A stretch of 64,000 bases of DNA from Exiguobacterium sibiricum 7-3 (GCF_000620865.1 NZ_KK211190.1:62001-126000); one strand, 5' to 3'. Shown: positions 1 to 9,698, counted from the first letter of the stretch. Translations and numbers: made by a program. Notes: generated from the sequence alone by a model not told the origin.

Positions 1-711
1 GAGAATATCGGCTGTAATCTCGATCAGATAACTTTTCAGCTCGCCTTCATTCCAAGACGCGAAGACATCCGCGATTTCTTCAACGTCGAGTCCAAGACGG
101 ACCCGGAGGAAACTGTACGCTTCCGCGATCAGCTGCATGTCGGCGTATTCGATCCCGTTATGGACCATCTTGACGAAATGACCGGCACCTTTTGGTCCGA
201 TGTAGACGCAGCACGGCTCACCGTTCACTTTGGCGGCAATCTTCGTCAAAATCGGTGCGACTTGCTCGTACGCTTCTTTTGTTCCGCCCGGCATGATGGC
301 AGGGCCGGTCCGCGCACCGACTTCACCGCCGGAGACGCCGACACCGATGTATTCGATTCCGTGTTGTTGCAACTGATCAAAGCGGCGTTCCGTATCATGG
401 AAATGCGAATTTCCGCCGTCCATGATGATATCGCCTGCTTCAAGGTGTGGAATCAGCGACTCGATGACTGAATCAATTGCGCTTCCCGCCGTGACCATGA
501 CGAAAATTTTCCGTGGACGGGCAAGGGATTGAACAAAATCAGCCATCTCGTAATAAGGATGCACCGGCAATCCTTCGTTATGTGCCATTAAGTCATCCGT
601 CAAATCACGTGTGTAATTGTAGACGGCGACGTCTTCCTCATGGCTTGCCATGTTCAAGGCAATGTTGCGCCCCATGACGCCGAGCCCGATGACTCCGATT
701 GAATGTAGCAT
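1..711 (-). CDS. gntZ: 6-phosphogluconate dehydrogenase, decarboxylating (partial, 3' end outside window)
   Basis: Oxidative decarboxylation of 6-phosphogluconate to ribulose 5-phosphate with NAD(P). Only the first 237 codons are present; the frame stays open to base 1. Visible are the N-terminal Rossmann motif [11 protein letters not shown] (about residues 6-16), DGGNS (98-102), GVSGGE (124-129) and KMVHNGIEY (about 181-189), which carries the catalytic lysine and glutamate of the family. It starts 18 bp after gntP and is the last gene of a gntR-K-P-Z operon, the same order as in Bacillus subtilis. The position suggests the gluconate-induced copy (GntZ) rather than the housekeeping Gnd, but the assignment rests on context. 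Confidence 0.93.
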   Translation of the reverse strand, partial: MLHSIGVIGLGVMGRNIALNMASHEEDVAVYNYTRDLTDDLMAHNEGLPVHPYYEMADFVQSLARPRKIFVMVTAGSAIDSVIESLIPHLEAGDIIMDGGNSHFHDTERRFDQLQQHGIEYIGVGVSGGEVGARTGPAIMPGGTKEAYEQVAPILTKIAAKVNGEPCCVYIGPKGAGHFVKMVHNGIEYADMQLIAEAYSFLRVRLGLDVEEIADVFASWNEGELKSYLIEITADIL

Positions 712-729
712 AGTGTACCGACTCCTTTT

Positions 730-2076
730 TTAGACGACGAGACTGAGCAGAAGGACGAATCCAAGTCCGAAGACGGAAATGATTGTCTCAAGCAGGGTCC
801 ACGTCGCGAAAGTTTCTTTCATGGTTAATCCGAAATACTCTTTAAACATCCAGAATCCGGCGTCGTTGACGTGTGAAGCGATCAAGCTGCCGGCTCCTGT
901 TGCGAGGACGACAAGTGCGAGATTGACATCCGATTGACCGAGCAGCGGAATGACGAGGCCGGCTGTCGTCAGTGAAGCGACAGTCGCCGAACCGAGTGAA
1001 ATCCGTAAGATGGCCGCAATGATCCAGGCCAGTAAAATCGGTGATAATGTCGTATCTTCAAACATTTGAGCGACGAATTTACCAACACCGCCGTCAATCA
1101 GGACCTGCTTGAAGGCACCGCCGCCGCCGATGATCAGTAGCATCATCCCGATTTGTGTGATGGCTGTCGTACAAGAATCCATGACGGTTTTGATCGGAAT
1201 CTGACGTGCCAGTCCCATTGTGTAAATGGCGACGAGCAGGGAAATCAACATCGCTGTCGATGCATTTCCGATGAATTGAACAGCAGATAAAACAGAGTTA
1301 CTTTCCCAACCAAGCGTTTTTTGCAATAACGTTAAAATCGTTGCAATCGACATCAGGAGAACCGGCAGCATCGCTGTGAAAACACTGATCCCGAATCCTG
1401 GTGTCTCGTCTAGATTAAATTCTTTTTGTTCCCCGAGTGAAGCAATGTTGCCGGTTTTTTTAAATGATTCCGGAACAATTCGTTTCGCGATTTTCGTGAA
1501 GATCGGACCGGCGATGATGACGGTCGGCACGGCAACGATAAAGCCGTATAGAAGAACTTGTCCGAGATCGGCCCCGTACTCCCCGGCGATGACGGTCGGG
1601 CCCGGGTGTGGCGGAAGAAAACCGTGTGTGACGGAAAGAGCAGCGACCATCGGAATCCCGAGATACAGGATCGAGACACGCAACTGACGTGAGATCGCGA
1701 AGACGATTGGAATCAATAAAACCAGTCCGACTTCAAAGAATAACGCGATCCCGATGATAAACGAAGCGACAACGACAGCCCATTGGATGTTCTTTTCCCC
1801 AAACTTCGCGACAAGCGTCATCGCGATTCGTTGCGCACCACCTGCGTCGGCAATCAATTTTCCCAGCATGGCACCGAGTCCGAAGATCAAGGCGAGGTGA
1901 CCAAGCGTTCCGCCGAGTCCGGCTTCAATCGTCGTAACGATTTGATCAAGCGGCATTCCGAGCAGTAAAGCGACGACAAACGAGACGATGATTAATGAAA
2001 CAAACGTGTTTAATTTTAACCCCATAATTAAAACGAGTAACAGAACAATCCCGATGGCAACAATGACTAATGGCAT
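730..2076 (-). CDS. gntP: gluconate:H+ symporter, GntP family
   Basis: Membrane permease importing gluconate. The 448-residue length is normal for the family and the protein is almost entirely hydrophobic, with about 12-14 likely membrane segments. Family-like stretches include a conserved HPGP loop (within LPPHPGPTVIAGEYG) and the C-terminal region ASHVNDAGFW. It lies 24 bp downstream of gntK with a GGGGGAAG ribosome binding site before the ATG. The gene is third in the gntRKPZ operon and should be induced with it. Confidence 0.95.
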   Translation of the reverse strand: MPLVIVAIGIVLLLVLIMGLKLNTFVSLIIVSFVVALLLGMPLDQIVTTIEAGLGGTLGHLALIFGLGAMLGKLIADAGGAQRIAMTLVAKFGEKNIQWAVVVASFIIGIALFFEVGLVLLIPIVFAISRQLRVSILYLGIPMVAALSVTHGFLPPHPGPTVIAGEYGADLGQVLLYGFIVAVPTVIIAGPIFTKIAKRIVPESFKKTGNIASLGEQKEFNLDETPGFGISVFTAMLPVLLMSIATILTLLQKTLGWESNSVLSAVQFIGNASTAMLISLLVAIYTMGLARQIPIKTVMDSCTTAITQIGMMLLIIGGGGAFKQVLIDGGVGKFVAQMFEDTTLSPILLAWIIAAILRISLGSATVASLTTAGLVIPLLGQSDVNLALVVLATGAGSLIASHVNDAGFWMFKEYFGLTMKETFATWTLLETIISVFGLGFVLLLSLVV

Positions 2077-2100
2077 GTGACTTCCCCCAAAAACGTTAAA

Positions 2101-3642
2101 TTAAATTTCTTTTTGAATCAAACCCCGTTGATACGTAGCGATGCGTCGGTAATCGGTTTCGAGAACGCGCGCCAAACTGATGAAGATCGGCAGTAACTGA
2201 CGGTATTCGTGCATCGCTTCCTCATTCGGTACATGACGATGTGTATCGCCGATCATATCTGCTGCCACCTCGAACGAATCGACTTCCCCTGTCGCATACA
2301 ATCCGAGAATACAGGCTCCAAGACATGAACTTTCAAAACTTTCCGGAATGACGACTTCTGATTCGAAGATATCCGCCATCATCTGACGCCACACTTCAGA
2401 ACGGGCAAACCCCCCGGTTGCCTGAATCCGTGTGACCGGACCGTCCATACATTCGATTAATGCCAGGAAGACAGTGTACAAGTTGTAAATGACACCTTCC
2501 AGCGCTGCCCGAATCATATGTTCTTTTTTGTGCGACAGCGTCAATCCGAAGAAAGAACCGCTGACATCCGGATTCCAAAGCGGAGCCCGCTCGCCGGACA
2601 GATACGGATGGAACAGTAAACCGTCTGATCCCGGACGGACGCGTTCGGCGATCTTCGTCAAGACGGCATACGGATCAATCCCGAGTCGTTTCGCTGTCTC
2701 GACTTCCGCCGAGGCCAGTTCGTCGCGAATCCAGCGTAAGACCATGCCGCCGTTATTGACCGGTCCACCGATGACCCAATGGTTCTCGGTTAAGGCGTAA
2801 CAAAAGATCCGGCCTTTTTCATCGGTTTGCGGACGGTCGATGATCGTCCGGATGGCACCGCTCGTTCCGATCGTAATCGCGATTTCTCCTTTCCGGATGG
2901 CGTTAACCCCGAGATTCGACAGAACGCCGTCACTTGCCCCGATTAAAAATGGTGTCGAAGCGCTTAATCCGATTTGTTTGGCATATTCCGGTGCCAAATC
3001 GGTAAAGGACGTCGTCGTCGAAACGGGACGCGACAGTTTTGACGCATCGATGCCTGCGACCTGCAACGCTTCCGCATCCCAGTCGAGCTCGTGGATGTTG
3101 AACAGGCCGGTTGCTGAAGCGAGAGAATGGTCGATGACATATTGTCCGAACAGACGTTGGAAAACAAATTCCTTGATCCCGATATATTTTTTCGTCCGTG
3201 CCGCAATCTCCGGATGCTCTTCGACGAGCCAACAAATCTTGCTGAGCGGCGACATCGGGTGAACCGGAGTTCCGGTCCGGTGATAAATCGAGTACCCGTA
3301 CTGCTCCTTGATCCGGTTCGACCAGACTTCGCTCCGGCTGTCGGCCCACGTGATGCAGGCGGTCAACGGTTGATCGTGTTCATCCATCGCAATCAAGCTG
3401 TGCATCGCACTGCTGAAGGCGACGAACTTTGGTTGCTCCGTCGGATGTTGTTTCGTCATCAGCCGGATGCTTTCGAGCACGGCATGAAAAATTTCTTCCG
3501 GATCCTGTTCTGCCGTCGAGCGATTCGGCGTGTGGAGCGGATAACCGACATTCGTTTGTCCGATGACTTCCCCTTTTGTCGTAAAGAGCACTGCTTTTGT
3601 ACTTGTCGTTCCGATATCGATTCCTAACATGTATTCAGTCAT
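2101..3642 (-). CDS. gntK: gluconokinase, FGGY carbohydrate kinase family
   Basis: Phosphorylates gluconate to 6-phosphogluconate with ATP. The 513-residue protein has the two-domain FGGY architecture: N-terminal phosphate-binding motif DIGTTSTKAVLF (about residues 8-19), the actin-like ATPase core, and the C-terminal signature around GGFARSEVWRQM. The length equals that of Bacillus GntK. The start codon overlaps the end of gntR by 8 bp, so the two are probably translationally coupled. Xylulokinase-like relatives share the fold, but the gntR and gntP neighbours fix the substrate. Confidence 0.94.
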   Translation of the reverse strand: MTEYMLGIDIGTTSTKAVLFTTKGEVIGQTNVGYPLHTPNRSTAEQDPEEIFHAVLESIRLMTKQHPTEQPKFVAFSSAMHSLIAMDEHDQPLTACITWADSRSEVWSNRIKEQYGYSIYHRTGTPVHPMSPLSKICWLVEEHPEIAARTKKYIGIKEFVFQRLFGQYVIDHSLASATGLFNIHELDWDAEALQVAGIDASKLSRPVSTTTSFTDLAPEYAKQIGLSASTPFLIGASDGVLSNLGVNAIRKGEIAITIGTSGAIRTIIDRPQTDEKGRIFCYALTENHWVIGGPVNNGGMVLRWIRDELASAEVETAKRLGIDPYAVLTKIAERVRPGSDGLLFHPYLSGERAPLWNPDVSGSFFGLTLSHKKEHMIRAALEGVIYNLYTVFLALIECMDGPVTRIQATGGFARSEVWRQMMADIFESEVVIPESFESSCLGACILGLYATGEVDSFEVAADMIGDTHRHVPNEEAMHEYRQLLPIFISLARVLETDYRRIATYQRGLIQKEI

Positions 3643-4351
3643 GTGGTTCTACTCCCTTCGTCATCAGTTGTTGCGATTTCCATAAATCCTCAACTTCCTG
3701 TACATCATCAAAGTTCTGATGCAGGGAAGCGATCATCCGTTTACGATCGCCGGTCTCGATGGCTTCGATATAGAGTGCATGGTTCTCGAGAATCCGTTCG
3801 AAATCTTCGATATCATCGTCCAGACGCTGACGCATCGACAATAAGATGAAGCTTTCCATGACTGGTTTGAGATTCTGCCACATCATGCTGACATATCCGT
3901 GATCAATCGATCGGATGATCGTTTCATGGAACAAGACGTCTTGATAAGAAAATTCATCCGCATCCTTATACTTGATGGCAATTTTCATCATTTCGAGCAC
4001 CTTGCTCAGTTCACGAACCAGGTCCTTTCGATCCATCTTAACGATCCGCTCAAAAACGAATGTTTCGATTAACAGCCGGACGTCATAAATTTCCTGGATG
4101 TCTTGTTTGGATAGTCCGACGACGACGGCGCCCATCCGTTCCAGCCGGATGATGCGTTCTGACGCCAATACTTTCAGGGCATCCCGGACAGGAGATCGGC
4201 TGACGGAAAAATCAGCGGCTAATTTGTTTTCAGATAGGACGGTACCGCTCTCGATCTTGCCGGAAATGATCCGCATGCGCAGTTCATGGGCGACACGATC
4301 ACCGGCGGATGCTTTTGATAACCATTTAATCGGGTATAAAAGATCAGACAT
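3635..4351 (-). CDS. gntR: GntR-family transcriptional repressor of the gluconate operon
   Basis: DNA-binding repressor, expected to be released by gluconate. The 238 residues comprise an N-terminal winged helix-turn-helix (about residues 18-80, including ENKLAADFSVSRSPVRDALK) and a C-terminal helical FCD ligand domain. It is the first gene of the operon, so it should regulate itself. A perfect 16-bp palindrome, TACTTGTATACAAGTA, sits 30 bp upstream of its start codon and resembles the known B. subtilis GntR operator. The call rests on family, synteny and operator together. Confidence 0.94.
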   Translation of the reverse strand: MSDLLYPIKWLSKASAGDRVAHELRMRIISGKIESGTVLSENKLAADFSVSRSPVRDALKVLASERIIRLERMGAVVVGLSKQDIQEIYDVRLLIETFVFERIVKMDRKDLVRELSKVLEMMKIAIKYKDADEFSYQDVLFHETIIRSIDHGYVSMMWQNLKPVMESFILLSMRQRLDDDIEDFERILENHALYIEAIETGDRKRMIASLHQNFDDVQEVEDLWKSQQLMTKGVEPHD

Positions 4352-4380
4352 AAAAAAACACCCTCTTTGTTAGATAAGTA

Positions 4381-4396
4381 TACTTGTATACAAGTA
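4381..4396. promoter_or_regulatory. GntR operator palindrome
   Basis: TACTTGTATACAAGTA is its own reverse complement over 16 bp. It lies directly downstream of the predicted gnt -10 box (minus strand), so bound repressor would cover the transcription start. It closely resembles the characterised B. subtilis gnt operator. Confidence 0.85.
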
Positions 4397-4423
4397 GTAT
4401 AAACGACGGAAAACAAAATGCAA
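4396..4423 (-). promoter_or_regulatory. gnt operon sigma-A promoter
   Basis: Read on the minus strand: -35 TTGCAT (4418-4423), 16-bp spacer, -10 TATACT (4396-4401). The -35 is embedded in a cre-like element and the -10 abuts the GntR palindrome. The transcription start should fall near 4389. Confidence 0.7.
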
Positions 4424-4432
4424 GCGCTTTAA
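4418..4432. promoter_or_regulatory. cre-like CcpA site overlapping the gnt -35 box
   Basis: ATGCAAGCGCTTTAA matches the catabolite-responsive element core (AAGCGCTT palindrome, TG at the left), with a mismatch at the conserved C near the right end. Its overlap with the -35 would give carbon catabolite repression in addition to GntR control. This is inferred from the motif only. Confidence 0.55.
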
Positions 4433-4534
4433 TTAAATTGTCATCTTTCCTGAATCACAGCTTTCTGATGTGATAGGCTAAAGAACGAAAGCATGTAAAA
4501 GAGATGAATGAATCAGTCAGATGGAGGGGATGAA

Positions 4535-5446
4535 ATGAAGATTTTAGTGGTTGGTGCCGGTGCAGTTGGTGGATATTTTGGGGGACGCCTGGCAGAAAAA
4601 GGGGAAGACGTCACATTTTTAGTCCGGGAACGAAGATTGCGGGAGCTGAAAACATCCGGACTCGTAATTAACAGTCTGCATGGTGATATCGATCTTACGC
4701 CGCGCTTAATTGAAGCAGGGGCGGATGAAACGTTCGACGTCATCATCTTGTCGACGAAAGCCTATCACCTGGAACAGGTGTTGCAAGATATCGAACCTTT
4801 TGTTTCGGAACATACATATATCCTGCCGCTTTTAAATGGCATGTCACATCTGAAACAGTTAGTGGACCGGTTCGGAGAACAGCGTGTGCTGGGCGGACTC
4901 TGCTTTATTGAATCGACACTTGATGCACAAGGGCATATCCTTCAGACAAGTCCGTCACACCATCTGTTATTTGGTCCATTGCCGGGAACACGCACAGACC
5001 GCTTGGAAGAATTGAAACAGCATTTGACCGGAACAGCAGCTCCAATCAACTATTCAGATACAATCACCCGCGATATGTGGAATAAGTATCTATTCATCAC
5101 GACGTTTTCCGGTGTGACATCGCTCTTCCGCTCAGCAATTGGTCCAATTCGTTCGCGGGAGGAAGGGATGACGATGATTCGCCGCCTGGCAACGGAAGCC
5201 AAAGAAGCAATGGAACGGCAAGGCGCCGTATTCAGTGATGAGATTGAGCAGGTACAACAGCAACAGATCGCACAAATGGCTGAAACGATGAAATCCTCCT
5301 TACAACGTGACATGGAGAAAGGAAGCGAAGTCGAGTCGGCCCATCTATTCGGAACACTTCTTTCGAAAGACGGGCCGACGCAGGTGTTGTTACCGGCAAT
5401 TTATGCGAATCTCGAAATTTATCGTTTATCTAGAAAAGACGTTTAA
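4535..5446 (+). CDS. panE: 2-dehydropantoate 2-reductase (ketopantoate reductase)
   Basis: NADPH-dependent reduction of ketopantoate to pantoate in pantothenate/CoA synthesis. The N-terminal dinucleotide motif is GAGAVGGYFGG, and the second half has the ApbA C-terminal helical domain with the catalytic-type lysine in MWNKYLF. I chose the ATG at 4535 because GGAGGGG (4523-4529) lies 5 nt upstream; an in-frame ATG at 4508 lacks a Shine-Dalgarno. This gives 303 residues, normal for PanE. It is monocistronic and divergent from the gnt operon. PanE paralogues with other substrates exist, so the exact substrate is inferred. Confidence 0.85.
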   Translation: MKILVVGAGAVGGYFGGRLAEKGEDVTFLVRERRLRELKTSGLVINSLHGDIDLTPRLIEAGADETFDVIILSTKAYHLEQVLQDIEPFVSEHTYILPLLNGMSHLKQLVDRFGEQRVLGGLCFIESTLDAQGHILQTSPSHHLLFGPLPGTRTDRLEELKQHLTGTAAPINYSDTITRDMWNKYLFITTFSGVTSLFRSAIGPIRSREEGMTMIRRLATEAKEAMERQGAVFSDEIEQVQQQQIAQMAETMKSSLQRDMEKGSEVESAHLFGTLLSKDGPTQVLLPAIYANLEIYRLSRKDV

Positions 5447-5639
5447 CTAGTTTCTATATAGGGAATATTTATCAGGTTGTATTTAGTTTTTTATAATCCG
5501 CAATAATGTGTAATTTTCAGCTATTCGTTGACTTGCTGAATTGCATTCAACTATTCTTGAAAAGACAAGATGGTTAAAAACCAAAATATATTTTATATTT
5601 TTTAAAATGAAAACAGAAGCGAGAGGGGAATTATTTTAC

Positions 5640-7058
5640 ATGAAACGTATTATTATCCGTGCGGGTATGACACCGTTTGAACAGTTCGACGCAGAATATT
5701 TGATGAAGCATAACTCAATCGGAGGGAACGTCGGAAACCTGATTTATCAATACAGTATTTTCCGCACCTTGATGACAGAGGGCACGACGATTACACCAGA
5801 TTACTACTACTATGAAGAAGAGCGTGCAGATGAGATCAACGCGAACTTCGATTTATATGTCATCCCACTCGCTGACGCATTCCGTAAAGAATTCGTTCCG
5901 ACACTTCGTAAATATACAAAATTGATTAAAAAATTAAAGATTCCGGTCGTCGTCATCGGCGTCGGTTTACGCGCACCGTTTGAGGCGAATTTAAACGACG
6001 GTTTCTCATTCGATGAAGATGTTAAAGCGTTTGTCAGCGCAGTCCTAGAGCGCTCAAGCATGCTTGGACTTCGCGGCGAAATCACATCAAAATACTTGAC
6101 GCGTCTTGGTTTCCGCGAAGGAATCGATCACAAAGTCATCGGTTGCCCGTCGATGTATGCCTTTGGTCGTGACTTGAAAATTCGTGAAACGAACATCACA
6201 AAAGATTCGATGATCGGTGTCAACTCGTCACGTCTCGCACCACAAAACGTCCTTAACTTCATCACACGCGGAATGGAAGAGTACCCGAACCATTACTTCA
6301 TCCCGCAATGGATGAAAGAGTTACGTTTGACGTACACAGGCACACATCCGATTGCTGACTTATCTGTCACGAACTATCCGGTCAAAATGTCGGATCCGAC
6401 TTACATGAACGACCGTGTCCGCTTCTTCTTGAATGCACAGACATGGATCGACTTTTTAAAAGAAGCTGACTTCAGCTTCGGAGCACGTCTTCACGGTAAC
6501 ATTACGGCAACACTTGCCGGAACACCAAGTATCCTGATTCCGAAAGATGCACGGATGCGTGAATTAACGGATTATCACCAATTGACACACATCTGGGCAA
6601 ATGACATCACAGACAGCACACGTTTGTCAGATGTAATTGAGTCGGCTGACTTCCAGAGTCCAACACGTGTTCAAGCACGTAACTTCGATAACTTCGTTGA
6701 TTTCTTGAACACAAATGATTTAGAGCACATTTATAAAGAAACGAACTACCCTGAGAACGTTCCGTTTGACCGTGAAATGGCAAAAGCAGAGTTGCTCCCA
6801 GTCGTTAAACCAATCACAGGAATTAGTATCGAAGAAGCTGTTTCACGTTTTGAATCATACTTCCCAGCAGAAGAGCAAAAAATCGTGGCAGCTCAAAAAC
6901 GCGATAAAGCAAAAATGGCTGAAAAAGATAAAAAAATCAAATCGCTTCAAGGCAAGTTGAACAGTCAAACAAAAGAAATGAAGCATCAACAAGGCACATT
7001 GAACCGGAAAGCGGTTCGGATGGCATTGAAGACAGCTGATTTGTTTGCGAAGAAATAA
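5640..7058 (+). CDS. polysaccharide pyruvyl transferase family protein
   Basis: Probable transferase of pyruvate ketal groups from phosphoenolpyruvate to a cell-wall or exopolysaccharide sugar (CsaB/WcaK-like family). Family-like regions are IGGNVGNLIYQYSIFRTLM near the N-terminus, the GVGLRAPF loop, and GARLHGNITATLAGTPSILIPKD in the C-terminal half. The start at 5640 has GAGGGGAA 9 nt upstream and gives 472 residues; an in-frame upstream ATG at 5541 has no good site. The last 70 residues are Lys/Glu/Gln-rich and probably coiled coil. No other polysaccharide genes are nearby, which is odd for this family. Confidence 0.8.
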   Translation: MKRIIIRAGMTPFEQFDAEYLMKHNSIGGNVGNLIYQYSIFRTLMTEGTTITPDYYYYEEERADEINANFDLYVIPLADAFRKEFVPTLRKYTKLIKKLKIPVVVIGVGLRAPFEANLNDGFSFDEDVKAFVSAVLERSSMLGLRGEITSKYLTRLGFREGIDHKVIGCPSMYAFGRDLKIRETNITKDSMIGVNSSRLAPQNVLNFITRGMEEYPNHYFIPQWMKELRLTYTGTHPIADLSVTNYPVKMSDPTYMNDRVRFFLNAQTWIDFLKEADFSFGARLHGNITATLAGTPSILIPKDARMRELTDYHQLTHIWANDITDSTRLSDVIESADFQSPTRVQARNFDNFVDFLNTNDLEHIYKETNYPENVPFDREMAKAELLPVVKPITGISIEEAVSRFESYFPAEEQKIVAAQKRDKAKMAEKDKKIKSLQGKLNSQTKEMKHQQGTLNRKAVRMALKTADLFAKK

Positions 7059-7065
7059 ACCACGG

Positions 7066-7100
7066 ACGTCTTATACCATTTTGGTGTAAGGCGTTTTTTT
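7066..7100 (+). terminator. terminator after the pyruvyl transferase gene
   Basis: Stem ACGTCTTATACC / GGTGTAAGGCGT (two G-U pairs) with a short loop, followed by eight T residues. Confidence 0.85.
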
Positions 7101-7123
7101 TACATGATAAATTCTGAATTGTG

Positions 7124-7152
7124 TTGACAATTCAAAACAGGGTTGGTACTGT
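7124..7152 (+). promoter_or_regulatory. sigma-A promoter of the S-box-mmuPM transcript
   Basis: -35 TTGACA (7124-7129), 17-bp spacer, -10 TACTGT (7147-7152). The start of transcription would be near 7159, about 10 nt before the riboswitch P1 stem. Confidence 0.75.
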
Positions 7153-7168
7153 TATGAAAAATTACATT

Positions 7169-7266
7169 CTTATCCAGAGAGGTGGAGGGACTGGCCCTTT
7201 GAAGCCTCAGCAACAGGTCGAAAGATACTGTGCTAATTCCTGCGGGTGTCGTACCCGATCGATAAG
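7169..7266 (+). ncRNA. SAM-I riboswitch (S-box leader) of mmuP-mmuM
   Basis: Contains the S-box signatures in order: P1 strand CTTATC (7169-7174), CAGAGAGGTGGAGGGACTGG, AGCCTCAGCAAC, GTGCTAATTCC, and closing P1 strand GATAAG (7261-7266). SAM binding stabilises the aptamer and allows the downstream terminator to form, switching off the genes when methionine/SAM is plentiful. The aptamer is followed within 20 nt by an intrinsic terminator, as expected for transcriptional control. Confidence 0.96.
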
Positions 7267-7286
7267 CTTCTTTTGATTGTCGACCG

Positions 7287-7317
7287 ACGCACCCATGTAT
7301 GTGGGTGCGTTTTTTTA
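7287..7317 (+). terminator. riboswitch-controlled terminator
   Basis: Stem ACGCACCCAT / GTGGGTGCGT with tetraloop, then seven Ts, between the S-box aptamer and the mmuP start. This is the expression platform of the riboswitch. Confidence 0.9.
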
Positions 7318-7349
7318 TTTTATGAGAGAAAGAGGAGTGTGGAGGAGCA

Positions 7350-8750
7350 ATGAAAGAAGGAACGTTTCGTCGGAAAATGGAATCCCGGCATATCGTCATG
7401 CTGTCACTTGGCGGTGTCATCGGGACGGGATTATTTTTAAGTACAGGTTATACGCTGGAGCAGGCGGGGCGTGTCGGAACGATTTTATCGTACTTGGTCG
7501 GAGCACTGGCCGTTTATCTCGTCATGCTGTGTTTGGGAGAGTTAGCAGTACATATGCCGGAAACTGGCGCCTTTCATAGTTATGCGACGAAGTACATCGG
7601 ATCCGGAACCGGTTATACGGTGGCATGGCTCTATTGGTTGACGTGGACGGTCGCCCTCGGGTCGGAATTCACGGCAGCCGGCTTGTTGATGCAACGCTGG
7701 TTCCCGGACGTTCCGGTCTGGCTGTTCAGCGCGCTATTCGTCGTTATGATTTTAGGAATCAATGTCTTGACGGTTCGGTTGTTCGCAGAAGTCGAATTTT
7801 GGTTTTCCGCCGTCAAGGTGCTGACGATTTTAGTGTTCATCGTCCTGGGGACAGCGGCGATCGTCGGATTTTTACCACTTGTCGATGGATCGCAGGCTCC
7901 GATGCTTGCTCCTTTGACGGAGGGTGGACTGTTTCCAAACGGAGCATTCGCCATCCTGATGACCATGCTCGCCGTCAACTTTGCCTATTCCGGAACAGAG
8001 TTGATCGGGATTGCGGCAGGTGAAGCCGTTGATCCGAAACGAACGGTGCCGCTGGCCATTCGAACGACTGTCTTCCGGCTCGTGCTATTTTTTGTCGGAA
8101 CGATCATCGTTCTTGCGATTCTGTTACCGAATGATTCAAAAGGAGTGCTTGAAAGTCCGTTTGTTGCCGTGTTTGAACGGATCGGTCTTCCGTTTGCAGC
8201 CGACATCATGAACTTCGTCATCCTGACGGCGATTTTGTCGGCAGCGAACTCCGGTCTGTATGCCGCATCACGGATGCTCTGGTCTTTATCCGATCAACGG
8301 ATGATTACGCCGTTCTTTTCTAAATTAAATGCAAGCGGAGTCCCGACACGTGCCGTTCTCTTCAGTATGATCGGCGGTCTGCTTGCCCTGTTTTCCAGTG
8401 TCTATGCCCCGGGTTCCGTCTACATCGCGCTCGTCTCAATCTCGGGACTGGCAGTCGTCGTCGTCTGGATGAGCATCAGTGCCTCACAGTTCATGTTCCG
8501 CAAACGGTATCTGCAAGAGGGACATGATGTCAGCGATTTGGTCTACCGGACACCGTGGTATCCGTTTGTACCGATTTTATCCTTTTTGATGTGCCTGGCT
8601 TCTTTAATCGGCATCGCCTTTGATCCGACGCAACGGGTCGCCCTTTATTTTGGTGTTCCTTTTATCGCAGTCTGTTACATCATTCATCATCTAACGAAAA
8701 CATCATGGAAACGGAGTGTGGAAGATGTCAAAGAACAACAATCCAGTTGA
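7350..8750 (+). CDS. mmuP: amino acid permease, probable S-methylmethionine transporter
   Basis: APC-superfamily permease with about 12 membrane segments over 466 residues. The N-terminus has the amino-acid-permease pattern ([17 protein letters not shown]) and an [15 protein letters not shown] helix. The ATG at 7350 has a GGAGGAG-type site upstream. It is the first gene after an S-box riboswitch and overlaps mmuM by 26 bp, which points to import of S-methylmethionine (or another methionine precursor) rather than a general amino acid. The substrate is inferred from that context. Confidence 0.85.
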   Translation: MKEGTFRRKMESRHIVMLSLGGVIGTGLFLSTGYTLEQAGRVGTILSYLVGALAVYLVMLCLGELAVHMPETGAFHSYATKYIGSGTGYTVAWLYWLTWTVALGSEFTAAGLLMQRWFPDVPVWLFSALFVVMILGINVLTVRLFAEVEFWFSAVKVLTILVFIVLGTAAIVGFLPLVDGSQAPMLAPLTEGGLFPNGAFAILMTMLAVNFAYSGTELIGIAAGEAVDPKRTVPLAIRTTVFRLVLFFVGTIIVLAILLPNDSKGVLESPFVAVFERIGLPFAADIMNFVILTAILSAANSGLYAASRMLWSLSDQRMITPFFSKLNASGVPTRAVLFSMIGGLLALFSSVYAPGSVYIALVSISGLAVVVVWMSISASQFMFRKRYLQEGHDVSDLVYRTPWYPFVPILSFLMCLASLIGIAFDPTQRVALYFGVPFIAVCYIIHHLTKTSWKRSVEDVKEQQSS

Positions 8751-9657
8751 GGAATTATTAAAAAAACAGCCTTATATTTTATTGGACGGAGCATTAGCGA
8801 CGGAACTCGAGCGTCACGGGAGTAATCTCGACGACCCGCTGTGGTCGGCACGGGTTCTGCTTGAAGAACCGGAACAGATTCACCGGGTCCATGCGGATTA
8901 TTTTAAGATTGGAGCAGATTGTGCCATTACGTCGAGTTATCAAGCAAGTGTCACCGGATTCGGCAGTCGGGGAATTAAAGAAGGGGAAGCGGTTGAACTG
9001 ATCAAACAAACGGTGTACTTGGCACAACAGGCGCGTGCGGAAACCGGACAGGCAGCGGATCACGCTCTGATTGCAGGATCGATTGGTCCTTATGGTGCCT
9101 ACTTATCGGACGGATCTGAGTATGTCGGTCATTACGGAGTCGACGATGCGCAGCTCGAAGCATTTCACCGTCCACGGCTTGAAGCGTTGAGTGAAGCAGG
9201 GGCGGACGTGTTAGCATTTGAGACGATTCCGTCCTTGCAGGAAGCAAAAGTGCTGTTCCGACTGCTCGAAGAATTTCCGGAACAATCGGCCTGGCTCGCT
9301 TTTTCCCTGCGTGACGCAACACATATCAGTGAAGGAACGCCGTTAAGTGAGTGTATCGAGGCGTTAGGGGAGCATCCACAACTGGCAGCAATCGGCGCAA
9401 ACTGTTTTCCGGCATCGATTGCGACGGAGTTCATCATGACATTAAAACAACTGACCGATGTGCCGATCATCGTTTATCCGAATTCCGGTGAACAGTATGA
9501 TCCGGTCAGCAAGACCTGGTCCGGTGAAGCGGTCTGCACGGCGTTTGAAGACATTGCCCCGGAGTGGTATGCGGCAGGTGCCCGGTTGATTGGCGGATGT
9601 TGTCGCACGACACCGGAGCAGATTGAGCGGATTCAACAGAAGGTGACAATTGCTTAA
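8725..9657 (+). CDS. mmuM: homocysteine S-methyltransferase
   Basis: Transfers a methyl group from S-methylmethionine (or SAM) to homocysteine, giving methionine. Visible are the N-terminal [12 protein letters not shown] motif and the zinc-binding cysteines: GANC in the central strand and [11 protein letters not shown] near the C-terminus. The ATG at 8725 is preferred: GGAG lies 8 nt upstream, whereas the GTG at 8716 has no spacing for one. The result is 310 residues, normal for MmuM. Together with mmuP it forms a two-gene methionine salvage operon under SAM riboswitch control. Confidence 0.92.
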   Translation: MSKNNNPVEELLKKQPYILLDGALATELERHGSNLDDPLWSARVLLEEPEQIHRVHADYFKIGADCAITSSYQASVTGFGSRGIKEGEAVELIKQTVYLAQQARAETGQAADHALIAGSIGPYGAYLSDGSEYVGHYGVDDAQLEAFHRPRLEALSEAGADVLAFETIPSLQEAKVLFRLLEEFPEQSAWLAFSLRDATHISEGTPLSECIEALGEHPQLAAIGANCFPASIATEFIMTLKQLTDVPIIVYPNSGEQYDPVSKTWSGEAVCTAFEDIAPEWYAAGARLIGGCCRTTPEQIERIQQKVTIA

Positions 9658-9698
9658 CGGGCAGTCATGTCTGATGAAGAACAAAAGGGATTGACTCA

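Noticed and set aside
5050-5313. Cysteine-rich 87-residue frame opposite panE
   Set aside because: It is an antisense shadow of a clear panE coding region with no start signals.
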